Below are positions 1 to 5,476 of a stretch of 17,441 bases of DNA, piece by piece; the stretch's first letter is position 1, and each line of letters opens with the position of its first letter. The translations under genes and the position numbers were made by a program. The stretch spans positions 1-17,441 of the forward strand of contig JACQRN010000117.1 in assembly GCA_016206515.1 (NCBI GenBank). Direction: 5' to 3'. Source of the DNA: Planctomycetota bacterium (lineage in GTDB: Bacteria; Planctomycetota; SBBH01; JACQRN01). Below the pieces are notes generated by a model. That model saw nothing but the letters and a program-made list of their open reading frames with translations, searched no databases and was not told where the DNA came from.

Positions 1-114
1 CTCTACCCCCTCTTCCGCCGTCCCTGCGACCAGGAGTACTTCCGCCTCCTGCGCGGTGTGCAAAACCTCCTCCGCCTCCTCCCGCCCCAAATCCCGTGGC
101 CACGAACTGGGTAA
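1..114 (+). CDS. Possible 3' end of a gene entering from the left
   Basis: Frame 1 is open from the first base to a TAA at 112-114 and gives 37 residues. They are rich in Leu, Arg and Pro, with an amphipathic leucine-rich stretch (DQEYFRLLRGVQNLLRLL) that looks like a real C-terminal helix. Third codon positions are mostly C or G, like the confident genes here. No start is visible because the gene would begin outside the window. No family is recognised, and 37 codons is too short to exclude a chance open frame. Confidence 0.3.
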   Translation, partial: LYPLFRRPCDQEYFRLLRGVQNLLRLLPPQIPWPRTG

Positions 115-132
115 ACGCGTGAAATGCCGTAC

Positions 133-161
133 TTGCGCTATGTGCACGGGAGAAGTACACT
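133..161 (+). promoter_or_regulatory. Candidate sigma-70 promoter of the NYN gene
   Basis: A TTGCGC hexamer (133-138) and a TACACT hexamer (156-161) are separated by exactly 17 nt, matching the -35/-10 layout of housekeeping promoters. The inverted repeat GGGAG-n7-CTCCC (148-164) spans the -10 box, where a repressor could bind. Transcription would begin near 168, leaving a leader of about 120 nt before the chosen NYN start at 292. Confidence 0.35.
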
Positions 162-291
162 CCCCCGGAGAATCTTCCCTGCCGTTCCGATGGGATGGTA
201 GGAAAGTATTTTGGGGGCCGTCCTGATGGATGGCCCCCTTCTGTTTGAGGGAGATCGGGACGACGAGGCCGCACATGACTGGAGCAATGCG

Positions 292-855
292 ATGAGCAGG
301 ACGGCGGTATTCATCGATGGTGCTTATCTGGACCACATCCTCCGGGATGATTGCGCCGGGTTCAGGCTCGACTACGCCCACTTCTCCGACCGGCTCGCGG
401 AGGGGAAGGAGACCCTGCGCACCTACTACTACAACTGCCTGCCGTACCAGAGCAACCCGCCCACGGCCGAGGAGCGGGAACGGTTCGGGAAGGCGCAGCG
501 GTTCACCCAGCGCCTATCCCGCCTGCCCCGTTACGAGGTGCGTTTGGGAGCGTTGCAGTACAAGGGGGTCGAGCGGGAGAGCGGGCGGAAGATCTTCGTC
601 CAGAAACGCGTCGACATTTTGCTGGGGGTCGATCTGGTTCTTCTGGCTGCGAAGCACCAGATCATCGATGCTGCTCTCGTTGCTGGGGACAGTGATTTTC
701 TCCCGGCGGTCAAGGCGGCCAAGGATGAGGGTGTTTCCGTGCGGCTCTACCACGGGCGAACGAGCCCACCGCACAACGAACTCTGGGAGGCCGCGGACGA
801 GCGGACCCTGATCACCTTGGCATTCCTGGAGGGGCTTGCGAGAGCGGATCGTTGA
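292..855 (+). CDS. NYN-domain protein (PIN-like putative RNase, LabA/DUF88 type)
   Basis: This 187-residue protein looks like a stand-alone NYN domain, a PIN-fold metal-dependent nuclease family thought to act on RNA. Residues 5-13 read AVFIDGAYL, the first strand with the conserved acidic residue D9. The second motif, KRVDILLGVDLV (105-116), supplies D108 and D114. The third, LVAGDSDFLPAV (129-140), supplies D133 and D135. This order of conserved aspartates defines the family, and the length is typical. I chose ATG 292 because GGAG at 281-284 lies 7 nt upstream and the domain starts at once. The frame extends upstream to a TTG at 211, but that extension resembles no known domain. The gene is monocistronic and converges on the minus-strand cluster. 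Its substrate cannot be read from the sequence. Confidence 0.85.
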   Translation: MSRTAVFIDGAYLDHILRDDCAGFRLDYAHFSDRLAEGKETLRTYYYNCLPYQSNPPTAEERERFGKAQRFTQRLSRLPRYEVRLGALQYKGVERESGRKIFVQKRVDILLGVDLVLLAAKHQIIDAALVAGDSDFLPAVKAAKDEGVSVRLYHGRTSPPHNELWEAADERTLITLAFLEGLARADR

Positions 856-893
856 GGGGGTTCGCTCGTCCGCTCGGTCCCCGCATGCTGCAC

Positions 894-909
894 GGGGCGC
901 ACCCGCCCC
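894..909. terminator. Small GC hairpin between convergent genes
   Basis: GGGGCG (894-899) and CGCCCC (904-909) form a perfect 6-bp stem with a CACC loop. It fills the gap between the NYN gene and the end of the opposite-strand CcbP-like gene. No T run follows on either strand, so it would be a weak bidirectional terminator at best. Confidence 0.25.
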
Positions 910-1389
910 TCATCGGTAGTTGACCGACCAGACCGCATGATCCCAGAGCAGCTGGCGGTTCCGTGACCGGCGATCCTTCGCCTTCAGGTCCTCCAGGGGC
1001 AGGTGGAAGGTCTTTCCGTCCGAAGCGCGCCGTACCTTCGCGAGCAGCCCGTGGTCCGGATCCAGCTCTCGCTCGATCTCGATGAGATCAAGGTCGTCCC
1101 GGTAGGAGGGTTGGGTCTTGCGGAGCCTGGCGTATTCCGCGGCGCTGCCCGGTCCCCAGACGAAGAACTCCTCCCAGGGGAAGTCCTCGATACCGTTGAG
1201 CCAGCAGGGGCGATCCAGGTTCTCCTCCAGAAACCGGGCATACGCGCGCAGCGTCTCCTTGTTGACGAGAGGAACGCCTTTCAGTCCGAAGACCTTCGCA
1301 ATGCGCTTCTCCTGCGCACCCTTCGCCGGGACCTCCTCCGGGGTCCCTACCTTCTGGTTCTCAGACACGTTCGCCCCCTGTCTTTCCAT
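910..1389 (-). CDS. CcbP-like (putative calcium-binding) protein
   Basis: The protein has 159 residues. From about residue 35 it resembles the family founded on the cyanobacterial calcium-binding protein CcbP. The shared features are an early EDFPWEEFFVWGPGS segment, an acidic middle (YRDDLDLIEIERELDPDHG), a basic stretch VRRASDGKTFHLPLEDL and a C-terminus ending LLWDHAVWSVNYR. In CcbP, acidic surface residues bind calcium; the match here is from memory of the family pattern, so calcium binding is inferred. The first 35 residues are hydrophilic and look disordered. ATG 1389 lies 4 nt after the stop of the upstream gene, which suggests translational coupling. A GTG at 1368, preceded by AGGGGG at 5 nt, is an equally possible start (152 residues). 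The gene is the last in the SEC-C cluster. Confidence 0.6.
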   Translation of the reverse strand: MERQGANVSENQKVGTPEEVPAKGAQEKRIAKVFGLKGVPLVNKETLRAYARFLEENLDRPCWLNGIEDFPWEEFFVWGPGSAAEYARLRKTQPSYRDDLDLIEIERELDPDHGLLAKVRRASDGKTFHLPLEDLKAKDRRSRNRQLLWDHAVWSVNYR

Positions 1390-1393
1390 GCGT

Positions 1394-1780
1394 TCAGCCG
1401 ATCTTGTAGGCGAGGATCTCCATCATGTGGTCCTCCGCGGTCCCAGTATGGCCGTCATGCTCCTCCCAGCACTCGTCCGACCAGATGTACGGTTGGTATG
1501 CCCACTTGTCCGGACGCCCCATGAACTTCAAGCGTCCCAGCGGACGATGCGTTGTGGACCCCTTCCCGATGGGAAGCGTCCTGGGCCGGTCGTTGTGTGG
1601 GAACCGCTTCCGCTCGACCTCCATATACAGGTAGCACTGTTGCGGGACAACGAACAGGTGGTGGTCGAACTCAAAGTCCATCTTTCGGAACATCGAGGCC
1701 AGTCGTTCCGTCACGGACGCGACGATCTCGGATGGGATCGTCGTCTTGCCCGGTGCACCCGGTTTCTTTCTGTGTCCCAT
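1394..1780 (-). CDS. Unrecognised small protein
   Basis: This 128-residue protein begins MGHRKKPGAPGKTTIPSEIV and ends in a Trp/His/Glu-rich segment (WSDECWEEHDGHTGTAEDHM) followed by MEILAYKIG. The middle is mixed alpha/beta with aromatic residues (HHLFVVPQQCYLYMEVERK). There is no signal peptide or membrane segment. The His, Cys and acidic residues near the C-terminus could bind a metal, but no known motif is complete. I chose ATG 1780 because it falls just downstream of the SEC-C stop; the frame runs upstream to 1855, but that would overlap the SEC-C gene and read its codons out of frame. The Shine-Dalgarno is weak (GGGAG about 19 nt upstream). It lies between the SEC-C and CcbP-like genes and is probably co-transcribed with both. 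Confidence 0.6.
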   Translation of the reverse strand: MGHRKKPGAPGKTTIPSEIVASVTERLASMFRKMDFEFDHHLFVVPQQCYLYMEVERKRFPHNDRPRTLPIGKGSTTHRPLGRLKFMGRPDKWAYQPYIWSDECWEEHDGHTGTAEDHMMEILAYKIG

Positions 1781-1808
1781 GTTTGACTCGTACGGCAGTC
1801 TCCCGAAT

Positions 1809-2909
1809 TCAACGCGAGCGTCCGCAGCACTTCTTGAACTTCTTCCCCGAGCCACAGGTACAGGGGGCGTTCCGGTTCACCTTGAGCCCCTCTTCCTCTC
1901 CCCCGCCCCCGCGTGTGATGGAGAACACGGGCTCGCCGGGGTCCTTGTCCTCGGCCCCTTCTTCCGCGAGCATCTCGTGGCGCTCCGCTAGGTCCGGCTT
2001 CCCCCACTCGCGGTACATCTCCGCGAGCCGCTCGTGCACTGCGGTCGTGTCGTCCAGTCGCGGTTCCTCCAGAGCTCGCAGGTAGATCGCCTCGGCTCTC
2101 GCGAAGTCCCTGTGCGCCTGGGCACCGCCCTTCAGCCAGTACTGGTCGGCCCACAGGATGTAGTTCCACGCGTCGCTACGGTCCTCCCGGATCAGAGATT
2201 CGAACATCCCCTCTGCCTGTTCGCGTTCGCCCATCGCGAATCGCGCCTCCACCTCGTACCTGCGGAAACCCGGCAGCAGGTCCCCCTCGCCGGAGAACGT
2301 CTCGACGAATGCACGGCAGTACTCCGCGCACTCCCGGAAGAAGGCAGGGTCCTTGAGCCCAGCGTTGCAGAGCTCGATCTGGAAATCCTGGCACCAGTTG
2401 AAGACGCACTGCGTGCCGCGGACGAGGTCGTCGGCTTCCGCGGTGGTGTGCCCGGTCCCCGTCATTCTGGATTGGATGGCCCGCCAGACCTTGAGCCAGA
2501 CGCGGGCGGCCTCGATGGGCTTGCCCTCCTTGGACAATCGGTACCCCTCTTGCATCCAGTCGTCGAGCGCCTCCGGTGTGATCAGGTCCGGCAGGAGCCG
2601 CTTGCGGAGTTCCATCGCCGCGAGGAACAGGAAGTCGTCATCGGTCTCCTTCGCCGTGCATGTGGGGAGGCGCGCCCATTGGGTCGAGAGCCGATCCGCG
2701 GATTCCATGCCGCGCAGGTCCTTCTCGAACTGGGCGCGGCCGAACGGCACACCGAAGGACCGGAGCTTTTCGATGATCGCCTCGGTATCCATGACTGCGA
2801 CGTTCACCTGGAGCCAGCGGTTGTCCTTCTTCATCGCCGCCGCGTACGCGGGGTCCTCGCGCACCTTCGATTCCACGAGATCGCAGATCGTCTTCCGGGA
2901 GATCTTCAT
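1809..2909 (-). CDS. SEC-C motif zinc-binding protein with helical repeat-like body
   Basis: The protein has 366 residues and ends in a textbook SEC-C motif, CTCGSGKKFKKCCG. Zinc ligands are C350, C352, C361 and C362 (C-x-C-x8-C-C), as in the SecA C-terminus and many stand-alone proteins. Residues about 100-320 are alpha-helical and rich in Ala, Glu, Arg and Trp. They resemble TPR-like pairs, for example ARVWLKVWRAIQSRM and AEAIYLRALEEPRLDDTTAV. The N-terminal segment (MKISRKTICDLVESKVREDP) precedes a mixed region with VNVAVMDTEAIIEKLRSFGV. There is no signal peptide, so it is cytoplasmic. The motif suggests protein or nucleic-acid contacts but not a specific reaction. ATG 2909 is supported by a GATAAT box 9 nt upstream, which implies a leaderless or very short-leader message. 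It is the first gene of the three-gene minus-strand cluster. Confidence 0.8.
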   Translation of the reverse strand: MKISRKTICDLVESKVREDPAYAAAMKKDNRWLQVNVAVMDTEAIIEKLRSFGVPFGRAQFEKDLRGMESADRLSTQWARLPTCTAKETDDDFLFLAAMELRKRLLPDLITPEALDDWMQEGYRLSKEGKPIEAARVWLKVWRAIQSRMTGTGHTTAEADDLVRGTQCVFNWCQDFQIELCNAGLKDPAFFRECAEYCRAFVETFSGEGDLLPGFRRYEVEARFAMGEREQAEGMFESLIREDRSDAWNYILWADQYWLKGGAQAHRDFARAEAIYLRALEEPRLDDTTAVHERLAEMYREWGKPDLAERHEMLAEEGAEDKDPGEPVFSITRGGGGEEEGLKVNRNAPCTCGSGKKFKKCCGRSR

Positions 2910-2918
2910 CGGGGGCCG

Positions 2919-2924
2919 ATTATC
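2919..2924 (-). promoter_or_regulatory. -10-like box immediately upstream of the SEC-C gene
   Basis: On the minus strand the sequence is GATAAT, five of six matches to TATAAT. Nine nt separate it from ATG 2909, so transcription should begin at or within a few bases of the start codon. No good -35 hexamer is seen at 16-18 nt, so the call rests on the -10 box and on the similar layout upstream of 7807 and 9058. Confidence 0.3.
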
Positions 2925-2978
2925 CCAAGGGAACGGCCTCTCTGTGCGCTGCGTTTTTTCTGATTTCCTCTCTGGACG

Positions 2979-3031
2979 ATGGTCATCCCCGTCATAGCCT
3001 CCAGACAGAATGGAACCCCGGGACGACGATC
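2979..3031 (+). pseudogene. Out-of-frame LexA cleavage-region remnant
   Basis: Read from ATG 2979, the codons give MVIPVIASRQNGTP. This aligns without gaps to the LexA segment before and around the self-cleavage bond (E. coli LexA reads LPLVGRVAAGEP), with NG in place of the AG scissile pair. The next 8 nt (GGACGACG, 3021-3028) break the frame. Leaving them out joins GTP to IMAEENVEGYIPV in the downstream protein, exactly as in LexA (EP followed by LLAQQHIEGH). So the region looks like the true N-terminal part of the S24 domain, cut off by an 8-nt insertion or a sequencing error. A stop at 2961-2963 and the nearby SEC-C start leave no room for a LexA helix-turn-helix domain. Confidence 0.5.
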
Positions 3032-3364
3032 ATGGCCGAGGAGAACGTCGAGGGGTACATCCCGGTCGCCCGGTCCCTCCTGCCACGGAATGACGTCGTC
3101 TTCACCCTGCGCGTCCAGGGGGACAGCATGACCGGCGTCGGGATCCACGACGGGGACCTGATCGTGGTCCGCAAACAGGATACGGCGGAGCCGGGGCAGA
3201 TCGTGGCGGCCCTGGTGGATGGCGAGGCGACGGTGAAGCGCCTGGCGCAGCGCGGGAAGCGGCTCTGGCTGCGTCCCGAGAACCCCGCATACAAGCCGAT
3301 TCGGATCGGATCGAAGGGAAGGATCGTCGGAAAGGTGGTGTGCGTCATCCGGAAGGTCGCGTAG
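3032..3364 (+). CDS. LexA C-terminal (S24 peptidase) domain protein lacking the HTH
   Basis: This 110-residue protein corresponds almost entirely to the LexA/UmuD autoprotease domain. S32 lies in VQGDSMTGVGI and K69 in DGEATVKRL, so the catalytic Ser-Lys dyad is intact. DGDLIVVRKQ and LRPENPAYKPI are further LexA signatures, and the end, GKVVCVIRKVA, matches the usual LexA C-terminus. The DNA-binding winged helix and the cleavage site are absent from this frame; cleavage-region codons are found just upstream in another frame. As written, the protein would resemble an already processed UmuD'-like fragment and could not bind SOS boxes by itself. ATG 3032 is the first in-frame ATG; its Shine-Dalgarno (GGGA about 8 nt away) is weak. 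The gene diverges from the SEC-C gene and ends before two strong hairpins. Confidence 0.8.
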   Translation: MAEENVEGYIPVARSLLPRNDVVFTLRVQGDSMTGVGIHDGDLIVVRKQDTAEPGQIVAALVDGEATVKRLAQRGKRLWLRPENPAYKPIRIGSKGRIVGKVVCVIRKVA

Positions 3365-3382
3365 CGGCAAGAACAGGCTGAC

Positions 3383-3405
3383 GAGAAGGGAAGAGATGCC
3401 TTCTC
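3383..3405 (+). terminator. Hairpin downstream of the LexA-like gene
   Basis: GAGAAGG (3383-3389) and CCTTCTC (3399-3405) form a perfect 7-bp stem around a 9-nt loop, beginning 19 nt after the stop of the LexA-like gene. No T run follows, so Rho-independent termination is uncertain. It sits 2 nt from a second hairpin. Confidence 0.35.
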
Positions 3406-3406
3406 C

Positions 3407-3424
3407 CGTCCCCTTCGGGGGGCG
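3407..3424 (+). terminator. TTCG-tetraloop hairpin (probable terminator)
   Basis: CGTCCCC (3407-3413) pairs with GGGGGCG (3418-3424) over 7 bp, including one G-T pair. It closes a TTCG loop, the very stable tetraloop common in terminators of GC-rich bacteria. No T tract follows. With the hairpin just before it, this marks a likely transcript boundary between the LexA-like gene and the zinc-ribbon gene. Confidence 0.4.
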
Positions 3425-3532
3425 CTCAAGGGTCCGCGTGCGGGTTGCCAGGAGGCGGCCGTGGCACGGCGGACCCGTCCGTGTTTCGGGGGAGGGGCGG
3501 TGGATTCGGTGGAAACGGGGGAGGAGAGAAAA

Positions 3533-3844
3533 GTGAAGCCCGAACGCGAAAAGGTGAAAGAGGCCGCCATCGGATACCAACATGGGATCGGCGCACCTCC
3601 GAGGGCAGCGCCCGAGAAGGGTGCGGGGACCGGGCGCATGGGCGACAAGGACAAGGTTTGCAGAACTCCCCTGCACTGCCCATGGTGCGGGCGATCCCCG
3701 CACGTCGGTATGACCTTCGGCAACGTCGACGTCTGGTGCCGGCACTGCAAGAAGGCGTTCGTCGCGGAGATCAAGCCGAAGCGGAATCTGAAGGGAAAGG
3801 AGGTGGAGCCGAAGAAGGACGACGGGGAGGCCCGCGGCGAGTGA
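3533..3844 (+). CDS. Small zinc-ribbon protein
   Basis: The reading frame gives about 103 residues with a two-knuckle zinc ribbon. CPWCG at residues 49-53 and CRHC at 68-71 are separated by SPHVGMTFGNVDVW, as in restriction-alleviation (Lar-like) and other phage- or plasmid-type zinc ribbons. Both flanks are lysine- and glutamate-rich (VKPEREKVKEA before, KPKRNLKGKEVEPKKDD after), which suggests nucleic-acid contact. I prefer GTG 3533 because GGGGGAGGAG lies 6 nt upstream. GTG 3461, with GGAGG 5 nt away, would give 127 residues, and ATG 3638 would give a minimal 68-residue form that still contains the ribbon. The function is unknown. It lies directly upstream of the structured gap and the recombinase cassette and may belong to that mobile unit. 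Confidence 0.6.
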   Translation: MKPEREKVKEAAIGYQHGIGAPPRAAPEKGAGTGRMGDKDKVCRTPLHCPWCGRSPHVGMTFGNVDVWCRHCKKAFVAEIKPKRNLKGKEVEPKKDDGEARGE

Positions 3845-4136
3845 TCTGCGGGGTAGGACAGCCACCAAATGGCTAAAGGCCGGAGGCTGTGGAACGAACG
3901 GGGAGCCAGGGTCCTAGGGGCCAGCGCTCACCTGCGACAACCGGTGTAGTTCGACTGCGAAGCGGTGCTTCGAGCACGCGTGCCTCCAGCGAGGGGCACG
4001 TGCCACCACGGTGGGCCAGAGCCTATAGGGCCAGTGCCCGCTTGGGCCCAGTCGCCAACGGGGACAACCCCGGGGCGGCAGGCTCGTGTCGTGATGAGCC
4101 GTCACTTCCGGGCGCGTCCCGGAAGGGGACGGCGCG
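3845..4136 (+). other. Gene-free stretch rich in inverted repeats (candidate structured RNA or leader)
   Basis: I see no convincing gene in these 292 bases; the open frames crossing them have shadow-like composition. They contain many potential stems. TAGGAC (3854-3859) can pair with GTCCTA (3911-3916), enclosing ACAGCC (3858-3863) with GGCTGT (3885-3890). CGAAGC (3958-3963) pairs with GCTTCG (3967-3972). GGCACGTGCC (3995-4004) is a perfect palindrome, and CCAC/GTGG flank 4007-4010. A long hairpin closes the region at 4098-4133. This density exceeds that of other gaps here. It could be a long 5' leader of the sigma-like gene, a small RNA, or recombination sites. It matches no RNA family I recognise. 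Confidence 0.4.
4098..4133 (+). promoter_or_regulatory. Long hairpin overlapping the ribosome-binding site of the sigma-like gene
   Basis: GCCGTC (4098-4103) pairs with GACGGC (4128-4133), and CTTCCGGG (4105-4112) with CCCGGAAG (4118-4125). The result is a 14-bp stem with one small internal loop and a CGCGT tip. The Shine-Dalgarno GGAAGGGG (4121-4128) lies inside the 3' arm, and GTG 4137 starts 3 nt after the stem. In the folded state the ribosome-binding site would be hidden, so the hairpin probably limits or conditions translation. Confidence 0.5.
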
Positions 4137-4871
4137 GTGCACGAGCAACTCCGCCGCGACCTGGGCGTGGCCCTCCAGTCGCAAGAATTCCAAGAGGCCT
4201 TCGAAGCATTGAAGAGGACAGATGGGATCTTCGAAAAGTACCCGACGCCGGAGGCGCTCATCGCGCTCTGCCGGCCGGGTGGACCGGACCGGGAAGGGTG
4301 CGATCTTGCCCTGGGGGCGATCCTGCGGGCGATGCGTTCAGGCAATGCGCTCTTTCCCCTGATTCACCTGATGCTCTGGGAGAGCCTGGCGCGGCTCTTC
4401 CGACGGCTGCGGAAGAGGATCAGCGATCAGGAGGAACTCTTCGAGCGGATCCAGTGGGAGTTCTTCCAGCAGGTGACCCGGCACGATCCAGACCGGCTCC
4501 CCGGGAAGATCGACGTGATCCTCTTCCTGAACACGAAGCGGGAGGTGATCCGATGGGAGCGGGGTGAAACGGAACGCCGGGCCATCATGGAGGAGGCCGC
4601 GGTCACGTTCAGCACCGTTGTGCATGACGATCCCGTCGAACCGGAACCGCCGTTCATCCGGGCGGGGTCGTTCCTGGCGGAACTCGTGGCCGCCGGGGTC
4701 ATCAGGGAGGTGGAGCGCGACGTCCTGCTGGCCACCGACGTGCAGGGAGGCATCGACCTCACGGAATGGGCGGTACGCCGCGGAATGAAGTTCCAGACGG
4801 CGGCGAGCCTCCGCCGGCGCGCCCGAGAGGCGATCCGGGAGTACCTGCTCCGGCAAAGGAGGAATTCCTGA
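4137..4871 (+). CDS. RNA polymerase sigma-70-like protein of a recombinase cassette
   Basis: This 244-residue protein resembles a divergent sigma factor. Residues about 60-135 look like region 2: ALFPLIHLMLWESLARLFRR, then RKRISDQEELFERIQWEFFQQ, then FLNTKREVIRWERGETERR. In sigma factors the equivalent segments bind core polymerase and the -10 element. Residues about 180-240 resemble region 4, with ERDVLLATDVQGGIDLTEWAVRRGM leading into the helix-turn-helix-like FQTAASLRRRAREAIREYLL. Positions typical of active ECF sigmas are only loosely kept, so it may be a sigma-derived regulator instead. GTG 4137 follows a Shine-Dalgarno that sits inside a strong hairpin. It is the first of four closely spaced plus-strand genes ending in the serine recombinase, so it probably drives or regulates that cassette. 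Confidence 0.55.
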   Translation: MHEQLRRDLGVALQSQEFQEAFEALKRTDGIFEKYPTPEALIALCRPGGPDREGCDLALGAILRAMRSGNALFPLIHLMLWESLARLFRRLRKRISDQEELFERIQWEFFQQVTRHDPDRLPGKIDVILFLNTKREVIRWERGETERRAIMEEAAVTFSTVVHDDPVEPEPPFIRAGSFLAELVAAGVIREVERDVLLATDVQGGIDLTEWAVRRGMKFQTAASLRRRAREAIREYLLRQRRNS

Positions 4872-4919
4872 AAAAGTCTGCATACAAACTGCCCGGATCC
4901 GTGCGCTCCCCGGTGGGAC

Positions 4920-5183
4920 ATGGAACGACAGGGACAAGCCACGGAGAGGGTCCTGCGAACGTTTTTCAGGGAGGCCGTCTGCTGCCTCGACAGGATCTTC
5001 ACACGGCACCGGGTCGCCGACGATGCGGTCTGGGATGCCGTCAAGGACCTGGACCTTCTCTACCAGAGGACGCGCCGCGGCCTCAGGGGGGAGGGAACGC
5101 CCGATGACCCGGTGCGGTCGGACAGGCCCCACCCCGGCATCCTGCGGCTCATCGAGAAGCTCGACCGGGAGCGTGGCCCGTGA
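4920..5183 (+). CDS. Small helical protein of unknown function in the recombinase cassette
   Basis: The 87-residue protein starts MERQGQATERVLRTFFREAV and is almost wholly helical and charged, with two Cys (CCLDRIF). There is no signal peptide or membrane segment, and I recognise no family. ATG 4920 has GGGAC just upstream as a weak ribosome-binding site. Its TGA (5181-5183) overlaps the GTG start of the next gene by 4 nt (GTGA), showing translational coupling. Codon use matches the confident genes. It follows the sigma-like gene by 48 nt and precedes another small gene and the recombinase, so an accessory role in recombination control is plausible but unproven. Confidence 0.55.
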   Translation: MERQGQATERVLRTFFREAVCCLDRIFTRHRVADDAVWDAVKDLDLLYQRTRRGLRGEGTPDDPVRSDRPHPGILRLIEKLDRERGP

Positions 5184-5476
5184 TCAGCAAGCGTCACGGA
5201 CGCATGCGCCTCGGGCTCAAGCCCCGGGGGCGACCGACCATCGAGGTCTGTCTCGTCCCCTCGGTGGAGGGACTCCCCCCCGGAGACATGCACCCGTACC
5301 GGGACATGGATCCACAGGAGCGGGAGGCGTTGTTCCTGGCGACCCTGATCCGTATCCGGAGGGAGACGGGCATGTCCGGAACCCCGCCGGAATCCACCCG
5401 GATTCCACTGGATGAGGGCGGCAGAAGGGACCTTGATGTGCGCATGTCCGGAGCGTGCGGGGAGAACGTCCGGTGA
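5180..5476 (+). CDS. Small protein of unknown function preceding the serine recombinase
   Basis: The 98-residue protein begins with a basic segment (ISKRHGRMRLGLKPRGRPT). It continues with a beta-like stretch (IEVCLVPSVEGLPPGDM) and a helix (PQEREALFLATLIRIRRETG), and ends hydrophilic. No known family is recognised. GTG 5180 has GGGAGCG about 10 nt upstream and overlaps the previous gene's stop (GTGA). Its own TGA (5474-5476) overlaps the recombinase GTG at 5473 in the same way. Two successive 4-nt overlaps show that the three genes are translated as one coupled unit. The basic N-terminus could contact DNA; this is inference. Confidence 0.55.
   Translation: MISKRHGRMRLGLKPRGRPTIEVCLVPSVEGLPPGDMHPYRDMDPQEREALFLATLIRIRRETGMSGTPPESTRIPLDEGGRRDLDVRMSGACGENVR

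Noticed and set aside
2034..2963. 309-codon plus-strand open frame antisense to the SEC-C gene
   Set aside because: The minus strand has the SEC-C motif with all four Cys, and the plus frame has no recognisable features.
3845..4136. Group II intron or known mobile RNA upstream of the recombinase
   Set aside because: There is no GUGYG start, no domain V-like hairpin and no reverse transcriptase nearby; the stems do not match a family I can name.
3889..4212. 107-codon plus-strand frame in the gap before the sigma-like gene
   Set aside because: The composition is Ser/Arg/Ala/Gly-rich and motif-free. It has no clear ribosome-binding site, it overlaps the next gene's start, and the region's palindromes explain it better as non-coding.
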